Assembly (NCBI RefSeq): GCF_000316625.1
Contig: NC_019676.1
Location: 6,032,501-6,096,500 of the forward strand
Direction of reading: 5' to 3'
DNA from: Nostoc sp. PCC 7107
GTDB lineage: Bacteria > Cyanobacteriota > Cyanobacteriia > Cyanobacteriales > Nostocaceae
Length of the DNA stretch: 64,000 nucleotides
In this document: positions 18,525 to 28,584 of the stretch, piece by piece
How the letters are laid out: the number at the start of each line of letters is the position of its first letter
How positions within the stretch are numbered: position 1 is the stretch's first letter
Notes under the pieces: model-generated
Told to the model about the DNA's origin: nothing
Database searches by the model: none
The model's input: only the letters and a program-made list of their open reading frames with translations
Position numbers and translations under genes: made by a program

Positions 18525-19610
18525 TTATTTAACTGCTATCTCCCATCCTTTAGGTGTTTTCTTGAGTTTAAATGAAGTACAAGATTGCAGAAATTTAATA
18601 AAACTACCACTTAATTGCAAGCTTTTGATTTGTTCGGTAATGGATTTACCATATTGCTGCTTAAACTCGCCACCCACGAGGTTAATGTTAATGTGAATTC
18701 CGGGAGAGTTGCTAGTTAGTTTATTAACAATATTTTTTAATACCTGTTCTAATTGTAGTTTGGTAGCAATACTTGTTAATTGAGACTTAGCAGCACTATC
18801 TGTAACTGCATTTTTAGTAGGATCAATTTCAAATAACGTGATATATACTGGAGCATTTAGATCAATTTGATGAAGGACAAATTCAGCCGGGTAATTCACA
18901 AATATTTCCCTAGCTTTCTTCCCTGGTAAGTGTTTAGCGGCCACCTGAGTAATATTTACTTTATACTTATCCTTATAGTTTTGGGAGATTGTAGCTAAGT
19001 TAATCCAATAACTATGAGTGCGTTTTTGTTCTGCTTTAATTAACTCTTTAATTTGGGGAATAAATTGAGATATATCGGGAATCTCTGGTACAGCATTATT
19101 ACTTCGTCTCACAAGCTGATCTGTGTAACTATTTAATACTGTAATATCTTCACCTTGTTGACTTACTTGATATACTGTTAAGCCATGTTGCCGTAAATGG
19201 TTACATAAATTAGTCATCACTTTATCAGAAGAACAAACCAAAACTTCTCTCGCTTTGGGATATCTTTCGTGAATAGATGAACCAAAGGCGATCATTTTTC
19301 CGTCAGCATTATCTTTACCTACGGGGACATGAATTAAATCGTAACCACGTCCATGCAACTCTACATCTAGTTTGCTCATGCCGCACCAATTGGCAAAGGC
19401 GATTTTAATTTGAATTGGACAAGTACAAACTGTGGTTAAAAATTTTTCGGTTTCAGTGTTGATTTGTAAGTTTTCCGCATCTAATAATAAAACTGCTACC
19501 TCAGTTTTGTTACCAGAAGCAGCATAGACAAGCATTTGTTCGGCTTCAGATGACTGAATTTCGGTGATCCGACCTGAGCCATTTAACTCAGTTGTTTTAG
19601 CATAGCTCAT
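18525..19610 (-). CDS. NYN (PIN-like) domain protein with OST-HTH/LOTUS-like domain
   Basis: A 361-aa soluble protein. Residues ~35-170 form a NYN/LabA-like PIN nuclease fold: EVAVLLLDAENLQI with the metal-binding Asp, then LHGRGYDLIHVPVGKDNADGKM and VLVCSSDKVMTNL with further acidic residues. Residues ~185-265 (FIPQIKELIKAEQKRTHSYWI ... GKKAREIFVNYPAEF) look like an OST-HTH/LOTUS RNA-binding domain. The last ~90 residues are unassigned. The combination points to RNA processing or silencing-type control. The neighbours are unrelated. Confidence 0.75.
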   Translation of the reverse strand: MSYAKTTELNGSGRITEIQSSEAEQMLVYAASGNKTEVAVLLLDAENLQINTETEKFLTTVCTCPIQIKIAFANWCGMSKLDVELHGRGYDLIHVPVGKDNADGKMIAFGSSIHERYPKAREVLVCSSDKVMTNLCNHLRQHGLTVYQVSQQGEDITVLNSYTDQLVRRSNNAVPEIPDISQFIPQIKELIKAEQKRTHSYWINLATISQNYKDKYKVNITQVAAKHLPGKKAREIFVNYPAEFVLHQIDLNAPVYITLFEIDPTKNAVTDSAAKSQLTSIATKLQLEQVLKNIVNKLTSNSPGIHININLVGGEFKQQYGKSITEQIKSLQLSGSFIKFLQSCTSFKLKKTPKGWEIAVK

Positions 19611-19728
19611 AAATTACCACAGGTAATTTAGCTTAGATGATTTATTATCCAAGCTAGGAAAATACTCATGTTATATCTATGCAATAAACTATCTGATAAC
19701 CGTAAAACTCCTGAAAATAAATTTCCTT

Positions 19729-19761
19729 AGATCCCCGACTTCTTTAAGAAGTCGGAGATAT
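19729..19761. repeat. 33-bp dispersed palindrome, copy 2
   Basis: Same family as the copy at 11041, with two or three substitutions in the right arm (GTCGGAGATAT). It lies between the NYN gene and the pstB paralogue. Confidence 0.8.
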
Positions 19762-19883
19762 GAACATCACCAATTTTGATAAATAATAAATATAGGACTT
19801 ATATTAGATTTTAGAAAAAACAGTACACAAAAAATACTCTTTCCTCAGCCTGATTTCAGACTTCAAACTTCAGACTTTTTCTA

Positions 19884-20693
19884 CTAGCCTCTATTTTCAT
19901 ATTTATTACCACCCAGACGGCTTAACACATATTCACGAGTACGGACATCTAAGGCGTTAGTAAAAATTTTTTTTGTCAGTCCAAATTCTACCATTTGACC
20001 AATACGATGTTCATTGGTATTGAAAAAAGCTGTGAAATCAGATATGCGGGTGACTTGCTGCAAATTATGGCTAATAATTACCATTGTTAATTCCGATCGC
20101 AAACGCAAACTCTGAATTAAACCTTCCACCTTTGTCGTCGCTATCGGATCAAGCCCAAAACAAGGTTCATCCATCAGAATGACTTTCGGTTTAACTGCTA
20201 AAGCACGGGCTATACAAAGTCGTTGTTGTTGTCCGCCAGAAAGCTCTAAAGCAGATTTATGCAGTTTATTTTTGACTTCATCCCAAAGATCAGCCTCTTT
20301 GATAGCAGATTCGACAATTTGATCTAACTCTACCTTCGGTCGCCATCCCAGGATTTTTACACCGTAAGCAACATTATCATAAACACTCATAGGAAAAAGA
20401 TTTGGCTTAGGCAGCACCATGCTAACTTGGCGACGTAAGCGATTTAAATTGACTCGACGCTCATAAATATTTTGATTGTAAAATTCTACTTTCCCCTCAA
20501 CTTGAACATCAGCTTCTAATTCGTTCATCCGATTGAGGCTTTTAATAAAAGTAGACTTACCACAACCACTAGGGCCAATAATTGCTGTTACTTTGTCCTG
20601 GTAAATATCCATTGATACCCCTTCCAGGATTTTTTGGGTGTTGTAGTAAAGGCTAAGATTTTTAACTTTGATTGCTGGAATTAGCTTATTCAT
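19884..20693 (-). CDS. PstB-like phosphate ABC transporter ATP-binding protein, atypical Q-loop
   Basis: A 269-aa ABC ATPase of the PstB family. It has Walker A GPSGCGKST, signature [18 protein letters not shown], Walker B VILMDEPCFGLDP and H-loop ISHN. It differs from the operon PstB at 24845. Where that protein has [11 protein letters not shown], this one reads MVLPKPNLFPMS, so the Q-loop Gln is missing. The D-loop segment is CFGLDP instead of TSALDP. It is transcribed away from the pst operon across a 1.2-kb spacer. It may be an alternative ATPase for the same permease or a regulator. The family is certain, the exact role is not. Confidence 0.88.
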   Translation of the reverse strand: MNKLIPAIKVKNLSLYYNTQKILEGVSMDIYQDKVTAIIGPSGCGKSTFIKSLNRMNELEADVQVEGKVEFYNQNIYERRVNLNRLRRQVSMVLPKPNLFPMSVYDNVAYGVKILGWRPKVELDQIVESAIKEADLWDEVKNKLHKSALELSGGQQQRLCIARALAVKPKVILMDEPCFGLDPIATTKVEGLIQSLRLRSELTMVIISHNLQQVTRISDFTAFFNTNEHRIGQMVEFGLTKKIFTNALDVRTREYVLSRLGGNKYENRG

Positions 20694-21587
20694 GCCAGAA
20701 AATCGTAAGTGTATAGATGTTGACTAAACGCAATCATAAAAATCCGTGGCTTTGTATTACTACACTGGTGATCAAACTGGAAGTTAATTTCTACAATTTC
20801 GTTATACAGCAAATATACTGATATTAGATATCTGTATAAGATTCAAGTAAAAAATCATAACTCTCCTTAAGATTTACTGTAAAATATGCTACCACGTAAT
20901 CCTACAACTTTCCGATTTTTTATTGGTAAATTTCGGAATTTTTGAGATTTATTTTTAGATATTGCCAGCAAAAAACGATATTAAGACCTATTTCATAAAC
21001 TCTTCTTTAAAAAGCAAATTGTTTTTTAAACTTTGCATAAATTTTTTGCAGCGCGTCATTGTTTTTTTAAATAGATTATGTATTTTTAGTAGCTAGTCTA
21101 CAAGTGTAAAGATGGCGATCGCTACAAAATTGAGACTTAAATATAGATACTACATACTTACGCCATAAGATAGAAAGAAAATCAACGTTAATGTGCTTTA
21201 TGTCTACAGAGTGAATTTTGTTATGTTCTAATTATTTGATTTTGTATATAAAATATTATACTTTATTTTAGCTAAATACTTACGCGATTAAAAAATAAAC
21301 TTCTAAGTCATGGCTAAATTTAAATATACCTTAATAACTAATTTTTCAGCATTTAAATTAACACATAGTTGCTGGAAAATACAGCATCTTTTAAATAAGT
21401 GAAGCACACTATTTAAGTCTCGAATCTAGGTAGAGAGACTATTCTAATTCTGATGTATGAATTTCCACTCCAGAATTCTGCTTGATTATTGATTCAGCAG
21501 AGATCAGGTTAACAATACATCTCTAAAAGAATACTGAAGAATATAGTGCTGCTTAACCGCATCATCATAATCAAAAATGCGTCAAAG

Positions 21588-21628
21588 CTTAACTACTTTA
21601 TAACCAATAATTAATTTTTTTATTACCT
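21588..21628 (+). promoter_or_regulatory. Candidate Pho box (8-bp direct repeats, 11-bp period)
   Basis: Four octamers spaced by 3 nt: CTTAACTA, TATAACCA, ATTAATTT, TATTACCT. They match the cyanobacterial Pho-box consensus YTTAAYYW at 8, 7, 7 and 6 of 8 positions. They lie about 280-320 bp before pstS. A SphR/PhoB-type regulator binding here under phosphate starvation is the inference. Confidence 0.5.
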
Positions 21629-21676
21629 TGGTAAGTCACTTTTTTTACAGTGATAGGTAAAGTCTTGACCCTCCGA

Positions 21677-21790
21677 ATTTTAGATTTTGGATTTTGGATT
21701 TTGGATTTTTTTGGGGTACAAGCCCCACCCCTAGTGGGCGGAAAAATCTAAAAGACGCTCGCGGACTTGCTAACGTCAATCTAAAATCCT
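21677..21790. repeat. Composite repeat: GATTTTG heptamers flanked by inverted copies
   Basis: Four tandem GATTTTG-like units (21683-21710) are followed by GGGGTACAAGCCCC. An inverted counterpart AATCTAAAA is at 21778 (compare TTTTAGATT at 21679). The whole can fold into a long imperfect hairpin. It does not encode protein. Confidence 0.6.
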
Positions 21791-21906
21791 CAAGCCCCGT
21801 ACCTTTGTGGTCGAGGTTAATCCAAAATTGGTTGACCAGTTATTAACCTGATCAATTTTTTAGACCTTTGGAAACACAAAGCATCAAACAAAAGAGGATC
21901 GTTGTT

Positions 21907-22917
21907 GTGAGTAAAATTAACTTGAAGCTTAATAGCTGGACAGTAGTTGCCGGGATTTCGATGATCACAACTACTTTGGGTTTATCCATGTCTGCGGTTC
22001 AATCTCAAAGTGTGAAAACTATTGCAATTGATGGTTCTAGTACTGTTTTCCCCATCACAGAAGCAGTAGCAGAAGAATTTCAAAAATCTCAAGGCGGTAG
22101 AGTTCGGGTGACAGTGGGTGTTTCCGGTACTGGTGGTGGGTTTAAAAAATTCTGTCGGGGTGAGACAGATATTTCCGGTGCTTCCCGTCCCATTCTGCAA
22201 AAAGAAATCGAAGCTTGTAAAGCAGCTGGTATTCGTTACATGGAACTACCAGTAGCTTATGATGCCTTAACAGTAGTAGTTAATCCACAAAATACTTGGG
22301 TGAAGAATTTGTCTGTTGGCGAACTCAAAAAAATGTGGGAACCAGGCGCACAGGGTAAAGTTAATAATTGGAGTCAGATCCGCCAAGGATTTCCCAATGC
22401 ACCTTTAAAGTTATTTGGCCCTGGTGCTAATTCGGGAACTTTTGACTATTTTACCGAGGCTATTGTGGGCAAAGCGAAATCTAGTCGCGGTGACTTTACA
22501 GCCAGTGAAGACGACAACGTACTTGTACAAGGTGTGTCACGGGATAAAAACGCCATTGGCTATTTTGGTTACGCCTACTATGCAGAAAACCAAAAAAGGT
22601 TAAAAGCAGTACCTGTTAATGGTGTATTACCATCGCCAACTACCGTAAAAAATGGTAGTTACTCTCCCTTATCTCGTCCTTTGTTTATCTACGTCAGTTC
22701 CAAGTCTGTGGATAAACCAGAAGTGAAACAGTTTGTGCAATTTTATTTACGCAATGGGGCAAAATTCGCCCAAGAAACAAGATATGTAGCGTTACCAGCT
22801 TCCGCCTACACCACAGCCCAAAGCCATTTTGGTAAAAAGAGATTTGGGACTGTTTTTGGTGGTAAAGAGGCTGTAGGCTTGAAAATTGAAGAACTGCTGC
22901 GTCGAGAAGCTCAGTAA
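21907..22917 (+). CDS. pstS: Phosphate ABC transporter substrate-binding protein (PstS/SphX type)
   Basis: A 336-aa periplasmic phosphate receptor. After an N-terminal signal segment ([20 protein letters not shown]) the mature part opens [21 protein letters not shown]. It contains the phosphate-binding loops [23 protein letters not shown] and [13 protein letters not shown]. The SphX-type length and C-terminus fit cyanobacterial paralogues. The start chosen is GTG 21907 ([10 protein letters not shown]), preceded by AGAGG; a TTG at 21868 would add 13 residues before the signal peptide. First gene of the pst operon. Confidence 0.92.
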   Translation: MSKINLKLNSWTVVAGISMITTTLGLSMSAVQSQSVKTIAIDGSSTVFPITEAVAEEFQKSQGGRVRVTVGVSGTGGGFKKFCRGETDISGASRPILQKEIEACKAAGIRYMELPVAYDALTVVVNPQNTWVKNLSVGELKKMWEPGAQGKVNNWSQIRQGFPNAPLKLFGPGANSGTFDYFTEAIVGKAKSSRGDFTASEDDNVLVQGVSRDKNAIGYFGYAYYAENQKRLKAVPVNGVLPSPTTVKNGSYSPLSRPLFIYVSSKSVDKPEVKQFVQFYLRNGAKFAQETRYVALPASAYTTAQSHFGKKRFGTVFGGKEAVGLKIEELLRREAQ

Positions 22918-22951
22918 TTCAACTTATTTCCTGATTTTATCGTTTTTCATT

Positions 22952-22984
22952 AGATCCCCGATTTGTTCAAGAAGTCGGGGATCT
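22952..22984. repeat. 33-bp dispersed palindrome, copy 3 (within the pst operon)
   Basis: Same 33-bp family as at 11041, placed between the pstS stop and the pstC start. As an intra-operon hairpin it could stabilise or attenuate the transcript between the abundant binding protein and the permease genes. Confidence 0.85.
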
Positions 22985-23011
22985 ATCAAAGTTGAGTCTG
23001 GTATTCTGAGC

Positions 23012-23926
23012 ATGACTATTGCCAAAAAAACTCGATTTTCTGCCAAGCTGTTACGTGATTTGCGAGAACGAATCATCGAATTTATCTTGTTTCTCTCAGC
23101 GTTATCTTCGGTAGCAACAACAATAGCTATCGTGGGTATTTTGCTTTACGAGTCGGTGAAATTCTTCCATCAAGTATCGTTATGGGAATTTTTGACAGAT
23201 ACTCAGTGGACACCGTTATTTGATGACAAGCATTTTGGTATTTGGCCTTTAGTTGCTGGTACATTAACTACAACAGCAGTCGCCTTATTCGTAGCTATCC
23301 CTTTGGGGACAGTCATTGCAATTTACCTGAGTGAATTTGCACCTCCCGTAGTTAGGGAAGTAGTTAAGCCAGTTTTAGAATTACTTGCAGGTATTCCGAC
23401 TGTTGTTTATGGTTACTTTGCACTGTTATTCGTCACGCCATTGTTGCAAGTTCTGTTACCAGACTTATCTGGTTTTAATATGCTGAGTGCAGGTTTAGTT
23501 ATCGGGATGATGATTATTCCCTACGTGAGTTCCCTGAGTGAAGATGCGATGCGTGCTGTTCCGACACATTTACGGGAAGGATCTTACGCAACGGGGGCGA
23601 CACGCTTACAGACAGCGTTACGTGTAGTTTTACCCTCAGCAATTTCAGGTATTTCCGCTGCGTATATTTTGGGAATTTCCCGCGCTGTGGGGGAAACAAT
23701 GGTGGTGGCTATTGCAGCAGGAGGACAACCAAATCTCACCTTTAACCCCTTGGAACCAGCGGCAACCATGACTGCTTATATTGTCGGCGTGAGTCTGGGC
23801 GACTTACCCCACGGTAGTTTGGAGTATGAAACTATCTTTGCAGTGGGACTGACGCTGATGCTGATGACCTTGGTATTCAACATTATTGGTTATTTCCTCA
23901 GCAAGCGCTATCGAGAAATTTATTAA
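23012..23926 (+). CDS. pstC: Phosphate ABC transporter permease PstC
   Basis: A 304-aa inner-membrane permease with six helices: N-terminal FILFLSALSSVATTIAIVGILL, then LVAGTLTTTAVALFVAIPLG and others. The EAA-like coupling loop is YATGATRLQTALRVVLPSAISGI, followed by AYILGISRAVGETMVVAIAAGG, diagnostic for PstC. The frame is open upstream to 22886, overlapping pstS, but ATG 23012 is the natural start. It pairs with PstA, which starts one base after the pstC stop. Confidence 0.95.
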   Translation: MTIAKKTRFSAKLLRDLRERIIEFILFLSALSSVATTIAIVGILLYESVKFFHQVSLWEFLTDTQWTPLFDDKHFGIWPLVAGTLTTTAVALFVAIPLGTVIAIYLSEFAPPVVREVVKPVLELLAGIPTVVYGYFALLFVTPLLQVLLPDLSGFNMLSAGLVIGMMIIPYVSSLSEDAMRAVPTHLREGSYATGATRLQTALRVVLPSAISGISAAYILGISRAVGETMVVAIAAGGQPNLTFNPLEPAATMTAYIVGVSLGDLPHGSLEYETIFAVGLTLMLMTLVFNIIGYFLSKRYREIY

Positions 23927-23927
23927 G

Positions 23928-24851
23928 ATGGTTAGTCAAACGATTCCCTACATTCGCAAAATTATCACGCGCAACAAGCGATCGCAAAATATTTTTAGCA
24001 TCATTGGCTTGTTGTCTATGTTAATTGGTATTGCCACCTTACTCGCATTAATCTTTGACTTGTTTAGTGATGGATGGCCGCGTCTTTCTTGGCAATTTCT
24101 CACCTCATTTCCCAGCCGCAAAGCCGAACAAGCAGGTATCCTCTCGGCTTGGGTAGGGACAATGTTAGTCATGCTAGTTACAGCATTCGCCGCAATTCCC
24201 ATTGGTATCGCATCGGGAATTTATTTAGAAGAATACGCCCGCAAAAACTGGATATCTGCTTTAATCGAAATTAACGTCACCAACCTCGCCGGAGTCCCTT
24301 CCATCATTTACGGACTTTTGGCGTTGGGTGTGTTTGTCTATGGCTTAAACTTGGGTCAAAGTGTAATTACCGCTGGGTTAACTTTAGCATTATTAGTTTT
24401 ACCAGTAGTCATTGTCACTACCCGCGAAGCCCTCCGCGCCATTCCTAATAGCATTCGGGAAGCCGCCTACGCTACTGGTGCTTCCAAATGGCAAATGATT
24501 TGGGATCATGTTTTGCCATATTCTACCGGGACAATTTTAACTGGAATTATTGTCGCATTAGCCAGAGCGATCGGGGAAACTGCACCCCTAGTTACCATTG
24601 GCGCACTCACATTTATCGCTTTTTTACCAGACTCCCCCATCACAGGACAATTCCCTTTTGTCTCCTTTGCTTGGTTACTAGCTCCCTTCACAGTACTACC
24701 AATTCAAATGTTTGATTGGGTGTCTCGTCCTCAAGCTGAATTTCAGGTGAACGCCGCCGCCGCAGGTATCGTGCTAATTGCTATTACCCTCGCCATGAAT
24801 GCTGTCGCTATTTACATTCGCTATCGTTTACGCCAAAAAATCAAATGGTAG
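23928..24851 (+). CDS. pstA: Phosphate ABC transporter permease PstA
   Basis: A 307-aa second permease subunit. It has six helices and the coupling loop [23 protein letters not shown], followed by [21 protein letters not shown], characteristic of PstA. ATG 23928 lies one base after the pstC TAA. Its own stop overlaps the pstB start (ATGGTAG), which implies translational coupling through the operon. Confidence 0.95.
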   Translation: MVSQTIPYIRKIITRNKRSQNIFSIIGLLSMLIGIATLLALIFDLFSDGWPRLSWQFLTSFPSRKAEQAGILSAWVGTMLVMLVTAFAAIPIGIASGIYLEEYARKNWISALIEINVTNLAGVPSIIYGLLALGVFVYGLNLGQSVITAGLTLALLVLPVVIVTTREALRAIPNSIREAAYATGASKWQMIWDHVLPYSTGTILTGIIVALARAIGETAPLVTIGALTFIAFLPDSPITGQFPFVSFAWLLAPFTVLPIQMFDWVSRPQAEFQVNAAAAGIVLIAITLAMNAVAIYIRYRLRQKIKW

Positions 24852-25618
24852 AAACTCCTCTGAAAGCCTCTGTTGATTACCTCAATTTTTACTACGGTGG
24901 CAAAGTTCACGCCCTCAAAGACATTCATTTACCCATTGCAGATAAGCAGGTAACAGCCCTAATTGGCCCTTCTGGATGTGGTAAAACCACCTTGCTGCGA
25001 TGCTTTAACCGGATGCACGATTTATATCCAGGAAATCGCTATAAAGGTGAAATCACCCTCAAACCAGATGGAATTAACCTCCTCAGTCATAAAGTAGACC
25101 CCATTGAAGTACGAATGCGAATTAGCATGGTATTTCAAAGACCAAATCCTTTTCCTAAGTCAATTTACGAAAATGTTGCTTATGGTTTGCGAGTCCGGGG
25201 TGAATCAAAACGTGGTGTGATTGATGACAAGGTAGAAAAAGCTTTACGCAACGCCGCTTTATGGGATGAAGTCAAGGATCGGTTAAATGATTTAGCCTAT
25301 AATCTTTCTGGTGGTCAACAGCAGAGGTTATGTATTGCCCGTGCATTAGCTACTGAACCAGAGATAGTGTTATTTGATGAGCCGACATCTGCATTAGACC
25401 CCATAGCTACTGCCAGTATTGAAGAGTTGATTGGCAAGTTAAAAGAAACAGTAACAATATTAATTGTCACTCACAGTATGCAGCAGGCCGCGCGGGTTTC
25501 TGACTATACGGCGTTTATGTATTTGGGTGAATTGATTGAATTTAACAAAACAGAAGTGATTTTTCATCATCCCACCGATAAAAAGACCGCAGATTATGTA
25601 AGTGGGCGATTTGGGTAA
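24845..25618 (+). CDS. pstB: Phosphate ABC transporter ATP-binding protein PstB
   Basis: A 257-aa ATPase energising high-affinity phosphate uptake. It has the complete canonical set: Walker [11 protein letters not shown]-loop [11 protein letters not shown], signature [17 protein letters not shown], Walker [14 protein letters not shown] and H-loop VTHSMQ. The start codon overlaps the pstA stop. This is the regular PstB, in contrast to the divergent paralogue at 19884-20693. Confidence 0.96.
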   Translation: MVETPLKASVDYLNFYYGGKVHALKDIHLPIADKQVTALIGPSGCGKTTLLRCFNRMHDLYPGNRYKGEITLKPDGINLLSHKVDPIEVRMRISMVFQRPNPFPKSIYENVAYGLRVRGESKRGVIDDKVEKALRNAALWDEVKDRLNDLAYNLSGGQQQRLCIARALATEPEIVLFDEPTSALDPIATASIEELIGKLKETVTILIVTHSMQQAARVSDYTAFMYLGELIEFNKTEVIFHHPTDKKTADYVSGRFG

Positions 25619-26263
25619 TGTGAGAGTAGTGAGTGGACATGGTTATAGTCCACTATTCCGATGCTGCCCACCTTTCCATTTTTTACTCCCCTCTTTTTTC
25701 TCCTCCTCAAAACTATATCTATCAACTTTTTCAGCTTTTTTAAGTCTTTTTACTTTTTGTTGAGAAAGATCCGGTTAATGGATAGCCTTTTTAAGGGGGT
25801 CGCCGCAGGCGAGGGGATCTTAACTAAACCGTATTAAAACCATGTAGAAACGTGACATATCACGTCTCTACAGTATTTAAAATATACAAACTGCTCTAAT
25901 GTGTAATTCCTAATTCAGAAATTCTGTAATATTCTCTACTAAGTAGAATTTCTTCAACAAACAATACACAAAAAATCCTCTTTTCTACTCCCAACTGACC
26001 AAGAGAATTTCCTACATCAGATGATAAACAAATTATATTAGCAGGATGCAAATATTTTCTACAACAACTGACAAGACAGTTAAAAAAGTTATCATATTCT
26101 AAATTTTTATCATTAACCTTTTGATAGATTAGACCTGATCAAAAAAAGCTGTATATTGGGACGAGCTAACATATAATTTATGATTGCTCTTCATGCTGTA
26201 TCAGTAAATTGCATCTCAACAGACCGAAAATTATTTACTGTATTTTTAGTAACCTGATAAGTC
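25619..26263. other. Intergenic region after the pst operon
   Basis: 645 nt between pstB and the efflux adaptor. It contains a 30-bp hairpin repeat at 25843-25872 and several AT-rich stretches. No gene was recognised. The promoter of the adaptor gene should lie in the right third. Confidence 0.5.
25843..25872. repeat. Hairpin repeat (GTAGA-ACGTGA-CATA-TCACGT-CTAC type)
   Basis: A 30-bp imperfect palindrome with a CATA loop. It resembles the very common 'gtagagacg...cgtctctac' interspersed hairpins of filamentous cyanobacteria. It lies between convergent or independent units and may act as a terminator for the pst operon. Confidence 0.7.
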
Positions 26264-27580
26264 ATGACATCCCCTGAGCCGCAAATTGATTTTGAAAAAG
26301 AACTTCCAGAAACATCAGAACAACCACCTCAAAATAGATGGCGCTGGTGGCGATTATTGTTAGCTTTAATACTAATAGTAGGGGGTGGAGTGGCGATCGC
26401 TTGGCGTTTACTTACTCCTGTACCTCAAACACCGTCAACTCATGCTCAAACACCAGGGGTAAGAGCTAAAATTTCACCTGTGCAATTAGGCACAATTGAG
26501 GAAAGTGCAGACTATATTGCAACTTTAGAATCTCGGCGTTCCATCAACCTCCAGTCGAGAATTCCCGGACAAATTACCCAGATATTTGTCAAGCCGGGAC
26601 AGACTATCACCGCAGGTACACCCATTATCCAAATAGATTATAAAGCCCAACAACCAACAGCCCTAGGCAACAATGGTTCAACCCAAGCAACCGCAGCACT
26701 ACTAGAAAGCGCTCGCGCCACACTCCGCGCTTTGGAAGTAGAACGGATATCAAAGTTGGCTGAGGTGCAATCAAATCAATTAGATTACGATAGATCTGCC
26801 AATCTAGCAGACCAAGGTGCAATATCACGACAGTCTAAGGATTTATCTGCTAACAGGCTGGCGACGGCGAGGGCTAATCTTGATGCGGTGAATTCTCGAA
26901 TTCAAGCCCAAAAAGCTAGTATCTTACAAGCGGAAAATGCTATCCAGCAAGCTGATATTAATAGTAGACAACCACCCGCGTCGCTTCAGTATGACAAAAT
27001 TACTGCACCCTTTGGTGGTACGGTGGGCGATATCTCCGTCAAAGTTGGTGATTTTGTCACGACTTCTTCACGACTTATGACTGTTGCTGAAAACCGACCT
27101 TTAGAAGTTGCTTTAACTCTACCACTAGAGCGCGGCCCCAAATTACGCAAGGGAATGCCTATAGAAATTATGAATTCTCAAGGGCAAGTTCTGGGTACAA
27201 GTCGAGTATTTTTAATTACGCCCAATGTGAGCAATCAACCACCATCAATCTTAATTAAAGCATTGTTTAATAATCCCCAAGGGCAGTTAAGGGCTGGTCA
27301 ATTAGTGCGGACAAGAGTGATTTGGAGTCAGCATTCTGGAGTTTTGATTCCGACTACAGCAGTAACTCGCGTGGCGGGGGAAACTTTTGTCTATGTGGCG
27401 AAACAGCAAACAACCCCTCAAGGAGTTTCACAGGTGGTAGCGCAACAAAGGCGCGTGAAGTTAGGCAATATCAAAAATAACTATTACCAAGTTTTGGCAG
27501 GATTACAGCCGGAAGATGAAATTATTATCTCAGGGTTGCTGAATATTCGGGATGGTGTGGCTATTGTGCCTGAGTCTTAG
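26264..27580 (+). CDS. RND/HlyD-type efflux periplasmic adaptor (membrane fusion protein)
   Basis: A 438-aa protein with a cytoplasmic N-terminus, one membrane helix (LLLALILIVGGGVAIAWRLL, ~30-50) and a periplasmic adaptor. A lipoyl-like half motif INLQSRIPGQITQIFVKPGQTITAGTPIIQID comes first. Long coiled-coil helices (~145-240) follow, then the second lipoyl half YDKITAPFGGTVGDISVKVGD, a beta barrel and a membrane-proximal domain. Such adaptors link an inner-membrane pump to an outer-membrane channel. No pump gene follows here, so its partner must be encoded elsewhere. Confidence 0.9.
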   Translation: MTSPEPQIDFEKELPETSEQPPQNRWRWWRLLLALILIVGGGVAIAWRLLTPVPQTPSTHAQTPGVRAKISPVQLGTIEESADYIATLESRRSINLQSRIPGQITQIFVKPGQTITAGTPIIQIDYKAQQPTALGNNGSTQATAALLESARATLRALEVERISKLAEVQSNQLDYDRSANLADQGAISRQSKDLSANRLATARANLDAVNSRIQAQKASILQAENAIQQADINSRQPPASLQYDKITAPFGGTVGDISVKVGDFVTTSSRLMTVAENRPLEVALTLPLERGPKLRKGMPIEIMNSQGQVLGTSRVFLITPNVSNQPPSILIKALFNNPQGQLRAGQLVRTRVIWSQHSGVLIPTTAVTRVAGETFVYVAKQQTTPQGVSQVVAQQRRVKLGNIKNNYYQVLAGLQPEDEIIISGLLNIRDGVAIVPES

Positions 27581-27648
27581 TGTGGGTAAATTTAACCTTG
27601 GTGCGTTAGTTTAAGAGCAAATTATCGCTAGTAAAGCAGGATTAATAT

Positions 27649-28389
27649 ATGGCAGCTTTAACAGGGAAAGTTGCAATTGTGACTGGTGCATCGCGGGGTA
27701 TTGGCAGAGCGATCGCTTTAAAATTAGCTCATCAAGGTGCATCTGTTGTAGTTAATTATGCCGGGAATGCAGCCAAAGCCCAGGAAGTTGTTGCAGAAAT
27801 CGCACAACTGGGAGTGCAAGCAATTTCTATCCAAGCTGATGTGGGGAATGTGGCTGATATTGAAGCACTTTTTCAGAAAACAATTGCCCATTTTGGCAAG
27901 ATTGATATCTTGGTCAACAATGCTGGCACAATTATTTACAAGCCAATTACAGAAATTACTGAAGCAGAGTTTGACAAACTTTTTGCTGTCAATGTCAAAG
28001 GTACTTTTTTTGCCTGTCAACAAGCTGCACAGCATTTAGCCATAGGTGGCAGAATTATTAATTTTTCTTCATCCACTACAGGGATGATGTTACCAACCTA
28101 CAGTGCTTATGCTGCAACTAAAGGCGCAGTGGAACAGATAACGCGGGTGTTGTCTAAAGAGTTAGGTGCTAAGGAAATCACGGTGAATGTTGTTTCTCCT
28201 GGCCCAACAGATACAGAACTGTTCCGTGAAGGTAAAACCACAGAACAAATCAATCGTCTAGCCCAAATGTCGGCTTTTAACAAGCTGGGTGATGTCCAAG
28301 AAATTGCCGATGTGGTGGCTTTTTTAGCTAGTGAGGAAGCACGTTGGATAACTGGGCAAAATATTCGCGTCAATGGCGGGGCAGTTTGA
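27649..28389 (+). CDS. Short-chain dehydrogenase/reductase (SDR), FabG-like
   Basis: A 246-aa classical SDR. The NAD(P)-binding motif is TGASRGIG (12-19), the structural motif NNAG (90-93), the catalytic Ser around 140-142 and YxxxK as Tyr154/Lys158. The PGPTDTE segment after the active site and the terminal WITGQNIRVNGG are standard. It reduces or oxidises an unknown carbonyl/alcohol; it resembles 3-ketoacyl-ACP or glucose-dehydrogenase-like SDRs. It is 68 nt downstream of the efflux adaptor and may be co-transcribed with it. Confidence 0.92.
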   Translation: MAALTGKVAIVTGASRGIGRAIALKLAHQGASVVVNYAGNAAKAQEVVAEIAQLGVQAISIQADVGNVADIEALFQKTIAHFGKIDILVNNAGTIIYKPITEITEAEFDKLFAVNVKGTFFACQQAAQHLAIGGRIINFSSSTTGMMLPTYSAYAATKGAVEQITRVLSKELGAKEITVNVVSPGPTDTELFREGKTTEQINRLAQMSAFNKLGDVQEIADVVAFLASEEARWITGQNIRVNGGAV

Positions 28390-28584
28390 GAAATTTATCA
28401 ATAAAAAATCTGGCAAATTTTTAGTTTTATAATCTTCCTGGAACAGCAGTCAAAACAGGTAAAGAAAGATGGGCGAACAGAAATTTGGATAAAACGTTTT
28501 CTGGTATACAAAATTTCCTCATTAACCTGATTTAAAGTCTGTTTTTTTTGCTAGGCAATATTAGCTGATAGGTATCTCAACACT

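Larger units (their letters stand above)
20694..21906. other. Long AT-rich divergent regulatory region of the phosphate genes
   Basis: 1.2 kb without a credible gene. It separates the divergent pstB paralogue from pstS. The left ~850 bp is strongly AT-rich with homopolymer runs. A candidate Pho box lies at 21588-21628 and a composite repeat at 21677-21790. Confidence 0.6.
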
